From Streptosporangium roseum DSM 43021 (GTDB lineage: Bacteria > Actinomycetota > Actinomycetes > Streptosporangiales > Streptosporangiaceae), in NCBI RefSeq assembly GCF_000024865.1, contig NC_013595.1:8184001-8248000 (forward strand): DNA of 64,000 nucleotides. Reading direction: 5' to 3'. The translations under genes were made by a program, and so were the position numbers. Positions 52,074 to 59,770 of this stretch are shown here, one piece after another (the first letter of the stretch is position 1; every line of letters starts with the position of its first letter). The notes beneath the pieces were generated by a model. It was not told the DNA's origin. It saw nothing but the letters and a program-made list of their open reading frames with translations, and searched no databases.

Positions 52074-52427
52074 ATGTGGGCCATGGGTGTGAGCGTTGAT
52101 GAGTTCCTGGAGATGCTGGACAGGCTGCCCGAGGTCGGGCAGAGCGAGGGCGGCGACTGGATCTCGCTGAAGGTGCGCGGCAAGGGTTTCGGTTACCTGT
52201 GGGAGAAGACGCAGACCGTGGGGCTCAAGGCGACGATCGAGGAGCAGATCGCGCTGGTGGCCGAGCGTCCGGAGGTGTTCGAGGTCCAGTTCACCGCGGG
52301 CCGGTTCGGCTGGGTCGTGGTGCGCCTGGAGAAGATCGACCCGGAGGAGCTGTTCGAGCTGGTCACCGAGGCGTGGTGCCTGACGGCGCCCAAGCAGCTG
52401 GTCAGCGCGCACGAGGCCGGGCGATAG
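52074..52427 (+). CDS. MmcQ/YjbR-family protein
   Basis: A 117-residue protein of the MmcQ/YjbR fold: FLEMLDRLPEVGQSEGGDWISLKVRGKGFGYLWEK, then VQFTAGRFGWVVVRLEKIDPEELFELVTEAWCLTAPKQLV, ending as this DNA-binding-like family typically does. The role is unknown. ATG 52074 is used because GGAGGG lies nine bases upstream; a second ATG at 52083 is possible. It is divergent from the PL8 gene and convergent with the esterase gene. Confidence 0.88.
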   Translation: MWAMGVSVDEFLEMLDRLPEVGQSEGGDWISLKVRGKGFGYLWEKTQTVGLKATIEEQIALVAERPEVFEVQFTAGRFGWVVVRLEKIDPEELFELVTEAWCLTAPKQLVSAHEAGR

Positions 52428-52434
52428 CCGTACG

Positions 52435-52467
52435 GCGCGGGCGGGCCGTGTCCGGGCCCGCCCGCGC
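52435..52467. terminator. Bidirectional terminator hairpin
   Basis: A perfect 13-bp stem (GCGCGGGCGGGCC and complement) with 7-base loop between two converging stop codons, 7 bases after the YjbR gene and 4 before the esterase stop. Confidence 0.85.
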
Positions 52468-52470
52468 GTC

Positions 52471-54597
52471 TCATCCGGTGGGGTCGACGGTGGCCAGGAA
52501 CACGTCGCCGTTGCCGGGCGCGGTGCCGTCGCCGGGAGTCCCGTAGGTCAGCCCGGTCACCAGCACGTCCCCGGCCGGGGTCGGCGTCGCGTACAGGTTC
52601 GGCTCGGCGAACGGGTCGACGCCGTCGTCGCGTGCCGTGCCGAACTGGGCGGCTGCCTGCTGCCTTCCCGTGCCCGACAGGCGCACGGCCAGCACGTCGG
52701 CGCCGCCCGCCGCCACACCGATCCGGCCACGGGTGTATCCGATCACCTCGACGGCGCCGCCGGGCAGCGCGACCACGCCGGCTCCCGCGTCCGGGGCCGG
52801 GGTGGCGACGGTCCTGCTCCACTTCTGCCTGCCTCCGGAGGTGTACGCCACGGCCAGGAGGTCGCCGCCGCTCTCCCCGGTGGCCACCGCGAGCCCGTCC
52901 GTGGTCACCGTCACCGCGCTGAGCCGGTCGTCGCCGTCGCCGCCCGCGGCGGACACCCACCGCGAGGTGCCGTCCGTGCCGTATCCGGCGATCCAGCCGT
53001 CCAGCCCGCCGAGCGCCGGCGCGCCGGGCAGCCCCGCCGTGGCGCTGCCGGCCACGAAGACACCGGTGGCGTCGGCGGCCACGCCGTAGGCCTTGTCCTC
53101 GCCGGCGCCGCCGAGCTGGCGTGTCCAGCCGATCTGCCCGTCCGCGCCGACCCGGGTCAGGAAGGCGTCCTTGTCACCGCTGTTCGTCCCGGCGAGCGCG
53201 CCCTTGGTGTAGCCGACCAGGTAGCCTCCGCCGTCCGAGGTGGCGGTGAGCCCGTAGGCGCGGTCCGCCGCGCCGGCCGCGCCGAACTGGGTCAGCCACC
53301 GGACCTCGCCGCTCGCGTCCAGCCGCACCACGAAGGCGTCGTCGGTGGTGTTGCCGGGATGGCGGCCGTCCAGGTCGCCCCTGGTGTAGCCGGCGGCCAG
53401 CACGCCTCCGTCGGGCAGGGCGGCGACGCCGTACAGGCGCTCGTCGGCGGCGGTGCCGAGCTGTCTCGTCCACCGCGGGGTGCCGTCCGGACTCCGGCGG
53501 ATCAGGACCGCGTCCAGCTTGCCCGCGTACGGCCGGCCGTTCACCGGGCCACCGGCGGCGAGGCCCAGCGTGGCTGAGCCGTCGGCATGTGCCGCCACGC
53601 CACCCGCCCAGTCGGTGCCGGCGGTGCCGTACAGCGGCGCGGGCAGCCCGGTCGGCGGGACCACGCTCAGCATGGGGCCGAGGTTCGCCATGCCCTGTTC
53701 GAACGCGGGCCCCCAGACGCTCCAGTCGTGGCCGCCGTCCAGGATGCGCATCTCCGCCGAGACGCCCGGCGCCCGCCGTACGGTGTTGTAGAGCGCCTCG
53801 GATTCGAAGTCGAGGTCGTGGCGGGCGTCGGCGGGGTCCGGATTGGCGTACTCGTCGTCGCCCACCGCGACGAACAGCCGCACGGGCAGCTCGGGATCCA
53901 TGCCGGGCAGCAGGTCCGGGTAGTTGAGCCCGCGGTACACCTCGTCGGCGAACTTCTGGTCGCCGAGGCCGAACGCGCCGTACTCGCGGGCCGACGAGTC
54001 CGCCGGCGGCAGCGGCGTGTAGACGGCGGGGCTGAGGACGAGCGCGCTGCCGAAGAGGTCCGGGTGGGCCAGGGTGAAGCGCAGCGCGCCGTAGCCGCCC
54101 ATGGAGTAGCCGCCGACCATCCGCGCGTTGCGGATCGGCGCGGTGCGGTAGGCGGAGTCGACGTGGTTCACCAGGTCGCGGGTCAACGCGGTCTCCACCG
54201 GCCGGCCGGGCGCGTCGGTGCCGGTGTAGCGCGAATCCACGTACCAGCTGCCGCCTCCGCTCCAGGGCGCGTCCGGCATGACCGCGATGAGGCCGGGGAT
54301 CCGCTTGTCCTGGATCAGCCGGTCCAGCGTGTCCTTGACCTGGGTCCACGCCTGCATCGTGTCTCCCCTGCCGTGGAGCAGGTAGAGCACCGGGTAACGC
54401 CCCGCGCCCCGGTCGTAGCCGTGCGGCAGGTAGACGTTGTACGCGATGGATTCGCCGAGCGCGGCGGAGTGCGCCGAGCCCGTGGTGATCGTGCCGGCCC
54501 GGTCCTTGCCGACCTGCGCCTGACCGGGTACGGCCAGCACGGCGACAAGTGCCAGAGCTGCCAGAACACCGAGCCCGCGCCATCGCGAAACGGCCAT
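52471..54597 (-). CDS. Secreted esterase fused to a beta-propeller (SBBP-like)
   Basis: A 708-residue secreted protein. The signal peptide (GLGVLAALALVAVLAVPGQAQ) is followed by an alpha/beta-hydrolase of the CE1/Esterase_D type (residues 35-310): YNVYLPHGYD, VLYLLHGRGDT, GGYSMGGYGALRF with Ser165, and DGGHDWSVWGPAF with the His. Residues 330-708 are repeats containing YGVAALPDGGVLAAGYT, YGLTATSDGGGYLVGYT, each a propeller blade with DAFVVRLDASG, as in SBBP-type proteins. Probably removes ester groups from plant or microbial polysaccharide at the cell surface. A LacI-type palindrome lies 19 bases before the start. Confidence 0.9.
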   Translation of the reverse strand: MAVSRWRGLGVLAALALVAVLAVPGQAQVGKDRAGTITTGSAHSAALGESIAYNVYLPHGYDRGAGRYPVLYLLHGRGDTMQAWTQVKDTLDRLIQDKRIPGLIAVMPDAPWSGGGSWYVDSRYTGTDAPGRPVETALTRDLVNHVDSAYRTAPIRNARMVGGYSMGGYGALRFTLAHPDLFGSALVLSPAVYTPLPPADSSAREYGAFGLGDQKFADEVYRGLNYPDLLPGMDPELPVRLFVAVGDDEYANPDPADARHDLDFESEALYNTVRRAPGVSAEMRILDGGHDWSVWGPAFEQGMANLGPMLSVVPPTGLPAPLYGTAGTDWAGGVAAHADGSATLGLAAGGPVNGRPYAGKLDAVLIRRSPDGTPRWTRQLGTAADERLYGVAALPDGGVLAAGYTRGDLDGRHPGNTTDDAFVVRLDASGEVRWLTQFGAAGAADRAYGLTATSDGGGYLVGYTKGALAGTNSGDKDAFLTRVGADGQIGWTRQLGGAGEDKAYGVAADATGVFVAGSATAGLPGAPALGGLDGWIAGYGTDGTSRWVSAAGGDGDDRLSAVTVTTDGLAVATGESGGDLLAVAYTSGGRQKWSRTVATPAPDAGAGVVALPGGAVEVIGYTRGRIGVAAGGADVLAVRLSGTGRQQAAAQFGTARDDGVDPFAEPNLYATPTPAGDVLVTGLTYGTPGDGTAPGNGDVFLATVDPTG

Positions 54598-54615
54598 CGG
54601 GTCACTCCTTGATAG

Positions 54616-54635
54616 TGCTGTAAACGTTTACAGCA
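54616..54635. promoter_or_regulatory. LacI-family-type operator of the esterase gene
   Basis: TGCTGTAAACGTTTACAGCA is a perfect 20-bp palindrome centred on CG, the form bound by LacI/GalR regulators. It lies 19 bases upstream of the ATG at 54597, where it could block transcription. No LacI gene is in the window. Confidence 0.85.
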
Positions 54636-54864
54636 AGCCGGTCCGCACACCCGGACCGTGAGTATGGTTTCGGGTGAGTCTCTTCGCCCGTTCCGGCGAT
54701 GTCAATAGGCGTCTCTCCGGGTCGGCAGGCGCCTCTCCGGCCCGCGCGGGCGCCGCGACCTCGGTGTCCCCCGGAGCGACCCGCGCGCGCTCCCGGGCCA
54801 GGCCACCGCGACGGCCATGGCGCACGGGCCGCGCGGAACGCCGTCAGGATGGCATGCTGACAGC

Positions 54865-55605
54865 GTGGTCGAACGTGACATACATCTGCGTATCACCGCC
54901 GAGCTGCTGCTGTTCCTGCCCGCGAGCCGCCGGCGCGAGTGGCAGCGGGTGGCGCCCGACGGGACGTCGACGCTGGGGCACGTCGTGGAGTCGCTCGGCA
55001 TCCCGCTGCCGGAGGTGGGGCCCATGACCGTCGACGGCGCGGGGGTCGGCCCGTCCTACCAGCCCGCCGCCGGTGACGTGGTCCACGTCCACGCCGTGCC
55101 CCGCCCCCAGCAGGTGCCCCTCGAACCGGGGCTGCTCGCTCCCCGGTTCCTGCTCGACGTCCATCTCGGCACCCTGGCGCGACGGCTCCGGCTGCTGGGC
55201 CTGGACGCGGCCTACCACAACGACATGGACGACCCCTCGCTGGTCGTCCAGGCGAACGCGGAACGCCGCGTGCTGCTGACCCGCGACCGCGGGCTGCTGC
55301 GCCGCCGGGCGCTCTGGCTCGGCGCCTACGTGCGCGGCAGCAGCCCGCACGACCAGCTCCGTGACCTGCTGGAACGATTCGCACCGCCGCTACGGCCGTG
55401 GACCCGCTGCACGGCCTGCAACGGGGAGCTGGCGCCCGTCGGCAAGCACGAGGTCGAGCGCCTGCTGGAGGCCGGGACCCGGCGCACCTACGACGCCTAC
55501 GGCCGCTGCCCGGAGTGCGGCCAGATCTACTGGCGCGGCGCGCACAGCGAGCACCTGGAGGAGATCGTACGGTCGGCGACGCGCGCGGTCGGTTCCAGCC
55601 AGTAG
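54865..55605 (+). CDS. Mut7-C RNase-domain protein with ubiquitin-like N-terminus
   Basis: A 246-residue protein. Residues 1-85 are the Mut7-C ubiquitin-like domain (ITAELLLFLPASRRREWQ, HVVESLGIPLPEVG, AAGDVVHVHAV). The remainder is the PIN-like Mut7-C RNase domain: RFLLDVHLGTLARRLRLLGLDAAYHND, RVLLTRDRGLLRRR, and a zinc ribbon (TRCTACNG, GRCPECGQIYWRG). Acidic D in LLDVHLG and TRDRG should bind metal. GTG 54865 is chosen because frames further left lie in unrelated sequence with a poor ribosome site; 54817 is the alternative. Confidence 0.9.
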   Translation: MVERDIHLRITAELLLFLPASRRREWQRVAPDGTSTLGHVVESLGIPLPEVGPMTVDGAGVGPSYQPAAGDVVHVHAVPRPQQVPLEPGLLAPRFLLDVHLGTLARRLRLLGLDAAYHNDMDDPSLVVQANAERRVLLTRDRGLLRRRALWLGAYVRGSSPHDQLRDLLERFAPPLRPWTRCTACNGELAPVGKHEVERLLEAGTRRTYDAYGRCPECGQIYWRGAHSEHLEEIVRSATRAVGSSQ

Positions 55606-55889
55606 GTTCCCGGACCGGGACCTCGGTCGCAACCGAACTCCGGCGGCGCCCTGTGCCGACCGGAGCGCCGTAACGATCACGTGTACCCTGTTCCGGAACT
55701 TGCTCCTGTCCGCCGACAGGTTGCACCCCGAGTCCGGCGCCGGCCGGGGCCTCCCCCCTGCCGCGGAGACACTGCCCGACCGTCGGCGTCGACGGCCGGC
55801 ACGGCGACGCCGCGCCGGTCGAGGGCGTCCCCCACCGCGTCACCCCTTCACCCTGCTCCCATGCCCCGACTCCTCAAAGGAGCGTTTTC

Positions 55890-57620
55890 GTGCGTGCCTT
55901 CTCCGTCGATGACGGCTCGTTCCAGCTGGACGGCACCCCGTTCAGGGTGCTGTCCGGCGCCCTGCACTACTTCCGGGTGCACCGGGAACAGTGGGGGCAC
56001 CGGCTGGCCATGCTGCGCGCGATGGGGCTCAACACCGTCGAGACGTACGTGCCGTGGAACCTGCACGAGCCCTGGCCGGGAGACTTCCGCAGGGTGGAGG
56101 AGCTGGGGGCGTTCCTGGACGCGGCGGCGGCCGAAGGGCTCCTGGCGATCGTGCGGCCGGGGCCATACATCTGCGCGGAGTGGGACAACGGCGGGCTGCC
56201 CGTCTGGCTGACCGGCCACCTGCGTACCAGCGACCCCGAGTACCTGGCCCACGTCGACCGCTACCTCGACCGGATCCTCCCCCAGGTGGCCGAGCGGCAG
56301 GTCACCCGCGGCGGGAACGTGATCATGGTGCAGGTGGAGAACGAGTACGGCTCCTACGGCAGCGACCACGCCTACCTGCGGCATCTGGCGGACGGGCTGG
56401 TCAGGCGGGGCATCGAGGTGCCGCTGTTCACCTCCGACGGACCGGCCGACCACTACCTGACCGGCGGAACGATCGACGGTGTACTGGCCACGGTGAACTT
56501 CGGCTCCGAGCCCGAGCAGGCATTCGCCACGCTGCGCGCCCATCGCCCGGACGACCCGCTGTTCTGCATGGAGTTCTGGTGCGGCTGGTTCGACCACTGG
56601 GGGCACGAGCACGTCGTCCGCGACCCCCATGACGCGGCCGACACCCTGGAGCGGATCCTGGCCGCGGGCGCATCGGTCAACCTCTACATGGCGCACGGCG
56701 GCAGCAACCCCGGCACCCGGGCGGGCGCCAACCGCGACGGAGCGCAGGCCGACGGCGGCTGGCGACCCACCGTGACCTCCTACGACTACGACGCCCCGAT
56801 CGACGAGCGCGGCGCGCCGACGGAGAAGTTCTGGCGCTTCCGCGAGGTGCTCTCCGCCTACAACGAGGAACTGCCCGAGGTGCCCGCCGTACCGGCCGTG
56901 CTGCCGCCCGCGACGCTCCACCCGGAGGGGTCCGTCCTGCTCCGGCAGGCCTTGGACGTCCTGGCGCGGCCGGAGGTGGTCGCACCGGTGCCGCCGACCT
57001 TCGAGGAGCTGGGGCTGGAGCACGGGCTCGTGCTCTACCGGACCACCGTGCCGGGGCCGCGTGAGCCCTACCCGCTGACGCTGCGCGAGGTGCGCGACCG
57101 CGCGCACGTGTTCGTCGACGGGCGGCCGGCCGGTGTGGTGGAGCGGGACGCGGAAGTCCTGCCCGGACCGGTGGCGGGCGGGTCCGCCGTGGTCGAGGTG
57201 CTGGTGGAGTCGATGGGGCGGACCAACTACGGGCCGCTGCTCGGCGAGCGCAAGGGGCTCCTCGGCGGGATCCTCCACCACCAGCAGTACCTGCACGGAT
57301 ACGGGGCCCGCGCGATCCCGTTGGAGGACGTGTCGGCGCTGGCCTTCGGACAGGGGACGGTGGACGAGGCTCCGGCGTTCTTCCGCACGGTGCTGGAGGT
57401 GACCGAGCCCGCGGATGCGTTCCTGATGCTGCCGGGCTGGGGCAAGGGCTACGTCTGGGTCAACGGAGTCCTGCTGGGCCGCTACTGGGACAGAGGGCCG
57501 CAGCGCACGCTCTACGTTCCCGCCCCGCTGCTGCGGGCGGGCGGGAACGAGATCGTGCACCTGGAGCTCGATCGGGTGGGCTCGGTGCTCGAGCTCCGCG
57601 CGGAACCCGACCTCGGCTGA
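55890..57620 (+). CDS. Beta-galactosidase, GH35
   Basis: A 576-residue GH35 enzyme: FRVLSGALHYFRVHREQWGHRLAMLRAMGLNTVETYVPWNLHEP, then RPGPYICAEWDNGGLPVWL, the acid/base Glu152 in VQVENEYGSYG and the nucleophile Glu228 in FCMEFWCGWF. Residues 340-576 are jelly-roll domains of beta-galactosidase (GILHHQQYLHGYGARAIPLED, WGKGYVWVNGVLLGRYWDRGPQRTLYVP). No signal peptide, so it acts on imported galactosides. GTG 55890 has AAAGGAGCG seven bases upstream. It is first in the plus-strand sugar locus and has its own terminator. Confidence 0.94.
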   Translation: MRAFSVDDGSFQLDGTPFRVLSGALHYFRVHREQWGHRLAMLRAMGLNTVETYVPWNLHEPWPGDFRRVEELGAFLDAAAAEGLLAIVRPGPYICAEWDNGGLPVWLTGHLRTSDPEYLAHVDRYLDRILPQVAERQVTRGGNVIMVQVENEYGSYGSDHAYLRHLADGLVRRGIEVPLFTSDGPADHYLTGGTIDGVLATVNFGSEPEQAFATLRAHRPDDPLFCMEFWCGWFDHWGHEHVVRDPHDAADTLERILAAGASVNLYMAHGGSNPGTRAGANRDGAQADGGWRPTVTSYDYDAPIDERGAPTEKFWRFREVLSAYNEELPEVPAVPAVLPPATLHPEGSVLLRQALDVLARPEVVAPVPPTFEELGLEHGLVLYRTTVPGPREPYPLTLREVRDRAHVFVDGRPAGVVERDAEVLPGPVAGGSAVVEVLVESMGRTNYGPLLGERKGLLGGILHHQQYLHGYGARAIPLEDVSALAFGQGTVDEAPAFFRTVLEVTEPADAFLMLPGWGKGYVWVNGVLLGRYWDRGPQRTLYVPAPLLRAGGNEIVHLELDRVGSVLELRAEPDLG

Positions 57621-57741
57621 GGGCGGGCGAGGACGGAGGTTCGGACGGAGCCGTCAGGCCTGCCGCCCGCCCCATGGACAGCCGCACCGCGACGGCCATG
57701 GCCGGCCGCCGGTGGCGCGGTCGACCGGCGGCTCCGCCCGT

Positions 57742-57769
57742 GATCCGGCTTCACGCCGGATCGCTTTTT
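57742..57769 (+). terminator. Rho-independent terminator of the GH35 gene
   Basis: A perfect 8-bp stem GATCCGGC TTCAC GCCGGATC followed by GCTTTTT. It separates the GH35 gene from the ROK regulator. Confidence 0.92.
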
Positions 57770-57775
57770 GCAAGA

Positions 57776-57790
57776 TGGCTTATTAAGTAC
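57776..57790. promoter_or_regulatory. Possible ROK operator (CTTATTAAG)
   Basis: CTTATTAAG is an odd-length palindrome just ahead of the regulator start; a related CTTTAAG occurs near 59012, upstream of the truncated oxidoreductase. The match is short, so only a tentative shared operator. Confidence 0.25.
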
Positions 57791-57799
57791 GATGTGCCG

Positions 57800-58942
57800 A
57801 TGCATCAGCAGAGCGGCGACGCCTCACTCCTCCGGCGCCTCAACAGCGCCGCGATCCTGGGAATCCTCCGCAACACGGACGTGGCAACGCTGGCGGAGCT
57901 CGCCCGCGCGGCGCATGTCTCGCGTCCCACGGTCGAGGCGATCGTGGAGGAACTGCTGGCGGAGGGCTGGGTCGAGGAGTACACGGAGGAGTACGGCGGC
58001 CGCCAGCGCGGCCGGCCCGCCAAGCGCTTCCGCTTCCGCACCTCGGCGCGCAAGGTGGTCGGGATCAGCGTGGGCGCCTACCGGTTGCACGCCATGATCG
58101 CCGACCTGGGTGGCACGATCATCGCCACGCGGCGGGTCGCCGTCTTCCAGGAGATGACGCCGGGCGAGCGCATCGACGAGATCGCCCAGCTGGTGGAACA
58201 GTGCGCGGCCGAGGCCGGCGTCGAGATGCGCGACCTGGCCGCCGTCGCGGTGGGGACCACGGGCGTGGTCGACGGGCAGGGGCAGGTGGTCAAGAGCAAC
58301 GTGCTGCCCAACTGGGCCGGGGTGCCGCTGCAGGCCGAGCTGTCGGCGCGGCTTTCGGTGCCGGTGCTGGTCGAGAACGACATGCGCCTGGCGGTGCTGG
58401 CCGAGCACTGGCGCGGCGTCGCGGAAGGGCGCAGCGACGTGGTCTACCTGTTCACCGGCAACCGGCTCTCGCTCGGGCTGCTCATCGGGGGCACGCCCTA
58501 CCGAGGGGCGCATTCCGCCTCGGGCGAGATCGGCGAGCCGGCGAAGGGCCTGTGGATGGCCTTCGGCCACGTCACCGAGTACGCCATGTCCGTCGAGCCC
58601 GGGGAGTTGCGTTCGCCCGCCCAGGCCGCGGAGTTCGCCTTCGCCCGGGCTCGGGAAGGGGAGGAGCGTGCCGCGAAGGCGGTCGAGGATTTCGCCACGA
58701 CCCTGGCTGAGGGCCTGGCGACCGTCGTCAACCCGCTGGATCCCGAGATGGTGGTGATCGGCGGCTCGCTCGCCCCCGGCGGCGAGTTGCTGGTGGAGCC
58801 GATCAAGCGGTATCTCGACCGGGTCTGCGTCTATCCGCCGCAGGTCTTGGCCTCCCAGCTCGGCGCGGAGTCGATCGTGGTCGGGGCGGTCAAGGCCGCG
58901 CTCAACCACGCGGAGGCCACCCTCTTTAGGAAAGGTTCCTGA
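57800..58942 (+). CDS. ROK-family transcriptional regulator
   Basis: A 380-residue regulator. Residues 1-70 are a winged helix: LLRRLNSAAILGILRNTDVATLAELARAAHVSRPTVEAIVEELLAEGWV. The rest is a ROK sugar-kinase-like domain: VGISVGAYRLHAMIADLGGTII, VAVGTTGVVDGQGQV, PVLVENDMRLAVLAEH, VYLFTGNRLSLGLLIGG and ELVVIGGSL-type end. The ROK zinc motif CxCGxxGC is absent; the segment reads GHVTEYAMSVEPGELRSP. ATG 57800 is used; GTG 57794 is an alternative. It probably represses the adjacent sugar genes. Confidence 0.9.
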   Translation: MHQQSGDASLLRRLNSAAILGILRNTDVATLAELARAAHVSRPTVEAIVEELLAEGWVEEYTEEYGGRQRGRPAKRFRFRTSARKVVGISVGAYRLHAMIADLGGTIIATRRVAVFQEMTPGERIDEIAQLVEQCAAEAGVEMRDLAAVAVGTTGVVDGQGQVVKSNVLPNWAGVPLQAELSARLSVPVLVENDMRLAVLAEHWRGVAEGRSDVVYLFTGNRLSLGLLIGGTPYRGAHSASGEIGEPAKGLWMAFGHVTEYAMSVEPGELRSPAQAAEFAFARAREGEERAAKAVEDFATTLAEGLATVVNPLDPEMVVIGGSLAPGGELLVEPIKRYLDRVCVYPPQVLASQLGAESIVVGAVKAALNHAEATLFRKGS

Positions 58943-59072
58943 ATAAAAACCATCACGAAAATGTCACGTGCTTGCCTCAACCGTGCATCTTCGTACAGTT
59001 CCCCCTTCTTTAAGCTAGTTATTTTCATAATTGCCACGCTAGCCTCCTCTCACTCGCCAGAAGGGGGGCTCT
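58943..59072 (+). promoter_or_regulatory. AT-rich promoter region of the transport genes
   Basis: About 130 bp, markedly AT-richer than its surroundings, with AGGAA-AGG-TTCCT near 58928-58940 and CTTTAAGCTAGTTATTTTC near 59010-59028. It precedes the Gfo/Idh/MocA remnant and the transport operon, so it should hold their promoter. Confidence 0.45.
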
Positions 59073-59756
59073 GTGGAAGACCTACGTATCGGTGTCCTCG
59101 GCCTCGGCCTGCGCGCCAGCCTGGCCAAGGCGGCACACCGGCCGGGCATGGGGTCGGTGGTGGCGGCGATCTGCGACACCATCCTGCGCGCCGCCCGTGA
59201 CACCGGCACCCGCCTGTACGTCGGCCACAACATGCGGCACAAGGGCGTCATCGGCGAACCGAAAACCGTCTGGGTCCGCCACTTCGTCTCCTACGGAGGC
59301 GACTACTGCTTCAAGGACTGGCACGCCGAGCGCGAGCGCACCACCGGGCTGCTCCTGCAGAAGGCCGCGCACGACCTGGACGTGGTGCACTGGCCGGCCG
59401 GCGGCTACACCGAGCGGGTCAACGCCTTCGGCGACCTCATGGTCTACGGCGACCTGCCCCGGCGCGCGCCGGACACGCCCCGGCCCGAGGGCTGGCTGCG
59501 CGAGTTCGACATCGCACACAAGGTGCCCGAGGCGCTCGGCACACACGGCGGCGCCGACCACCACATCATCGCGGAGTTCTGCCGGTTCGTGCGGGAGGGC
59601 GGGCAGACCGACACCTCCCCCGTGGCCGCCCGTATGAGCGTCGCCGCCGGCTACATGGCCACCCTCTCGCTACGAAACGGCGGCACACCGTACGAAGTGC
59701 CATCCCTGGACCCGGAACTGGTCGCCTACTTCGACGGCGGCCAGACCCGCATCTGA
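59073..59756 (+). pseudogene. Gfo/Idh/MocA oxidoreductase with in-frame internal deletions
   Basis: The 227-codon frame starts at GTG 59073 (AAGGGGGG upstream) with the Rossmann start RIGVLGLGLRASLAKAAHRPG and VVAAICD, then jumps directly to TILRAARDTGTRLYVGHNMRH, skipping the DPxxR through EKP part of the NAD-binding domain, and again from NMRH to KGVIGEPKTVWVRHF, dropping a helix. The rest (GGDYCFKDWHAERERTTGLLLQKAAHDLDVVHW, GDLMVYGD) is typical of oxidoreductases of about 390 residues. Without the EKP segment it cannot bind cofactor normally. The frame is kept open, so a short protein may still be made. It is just upstream of the binding protein gene. Confidence 0.8.
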
Positions 59757-59770
59757 AAGGCGCATCCCCC

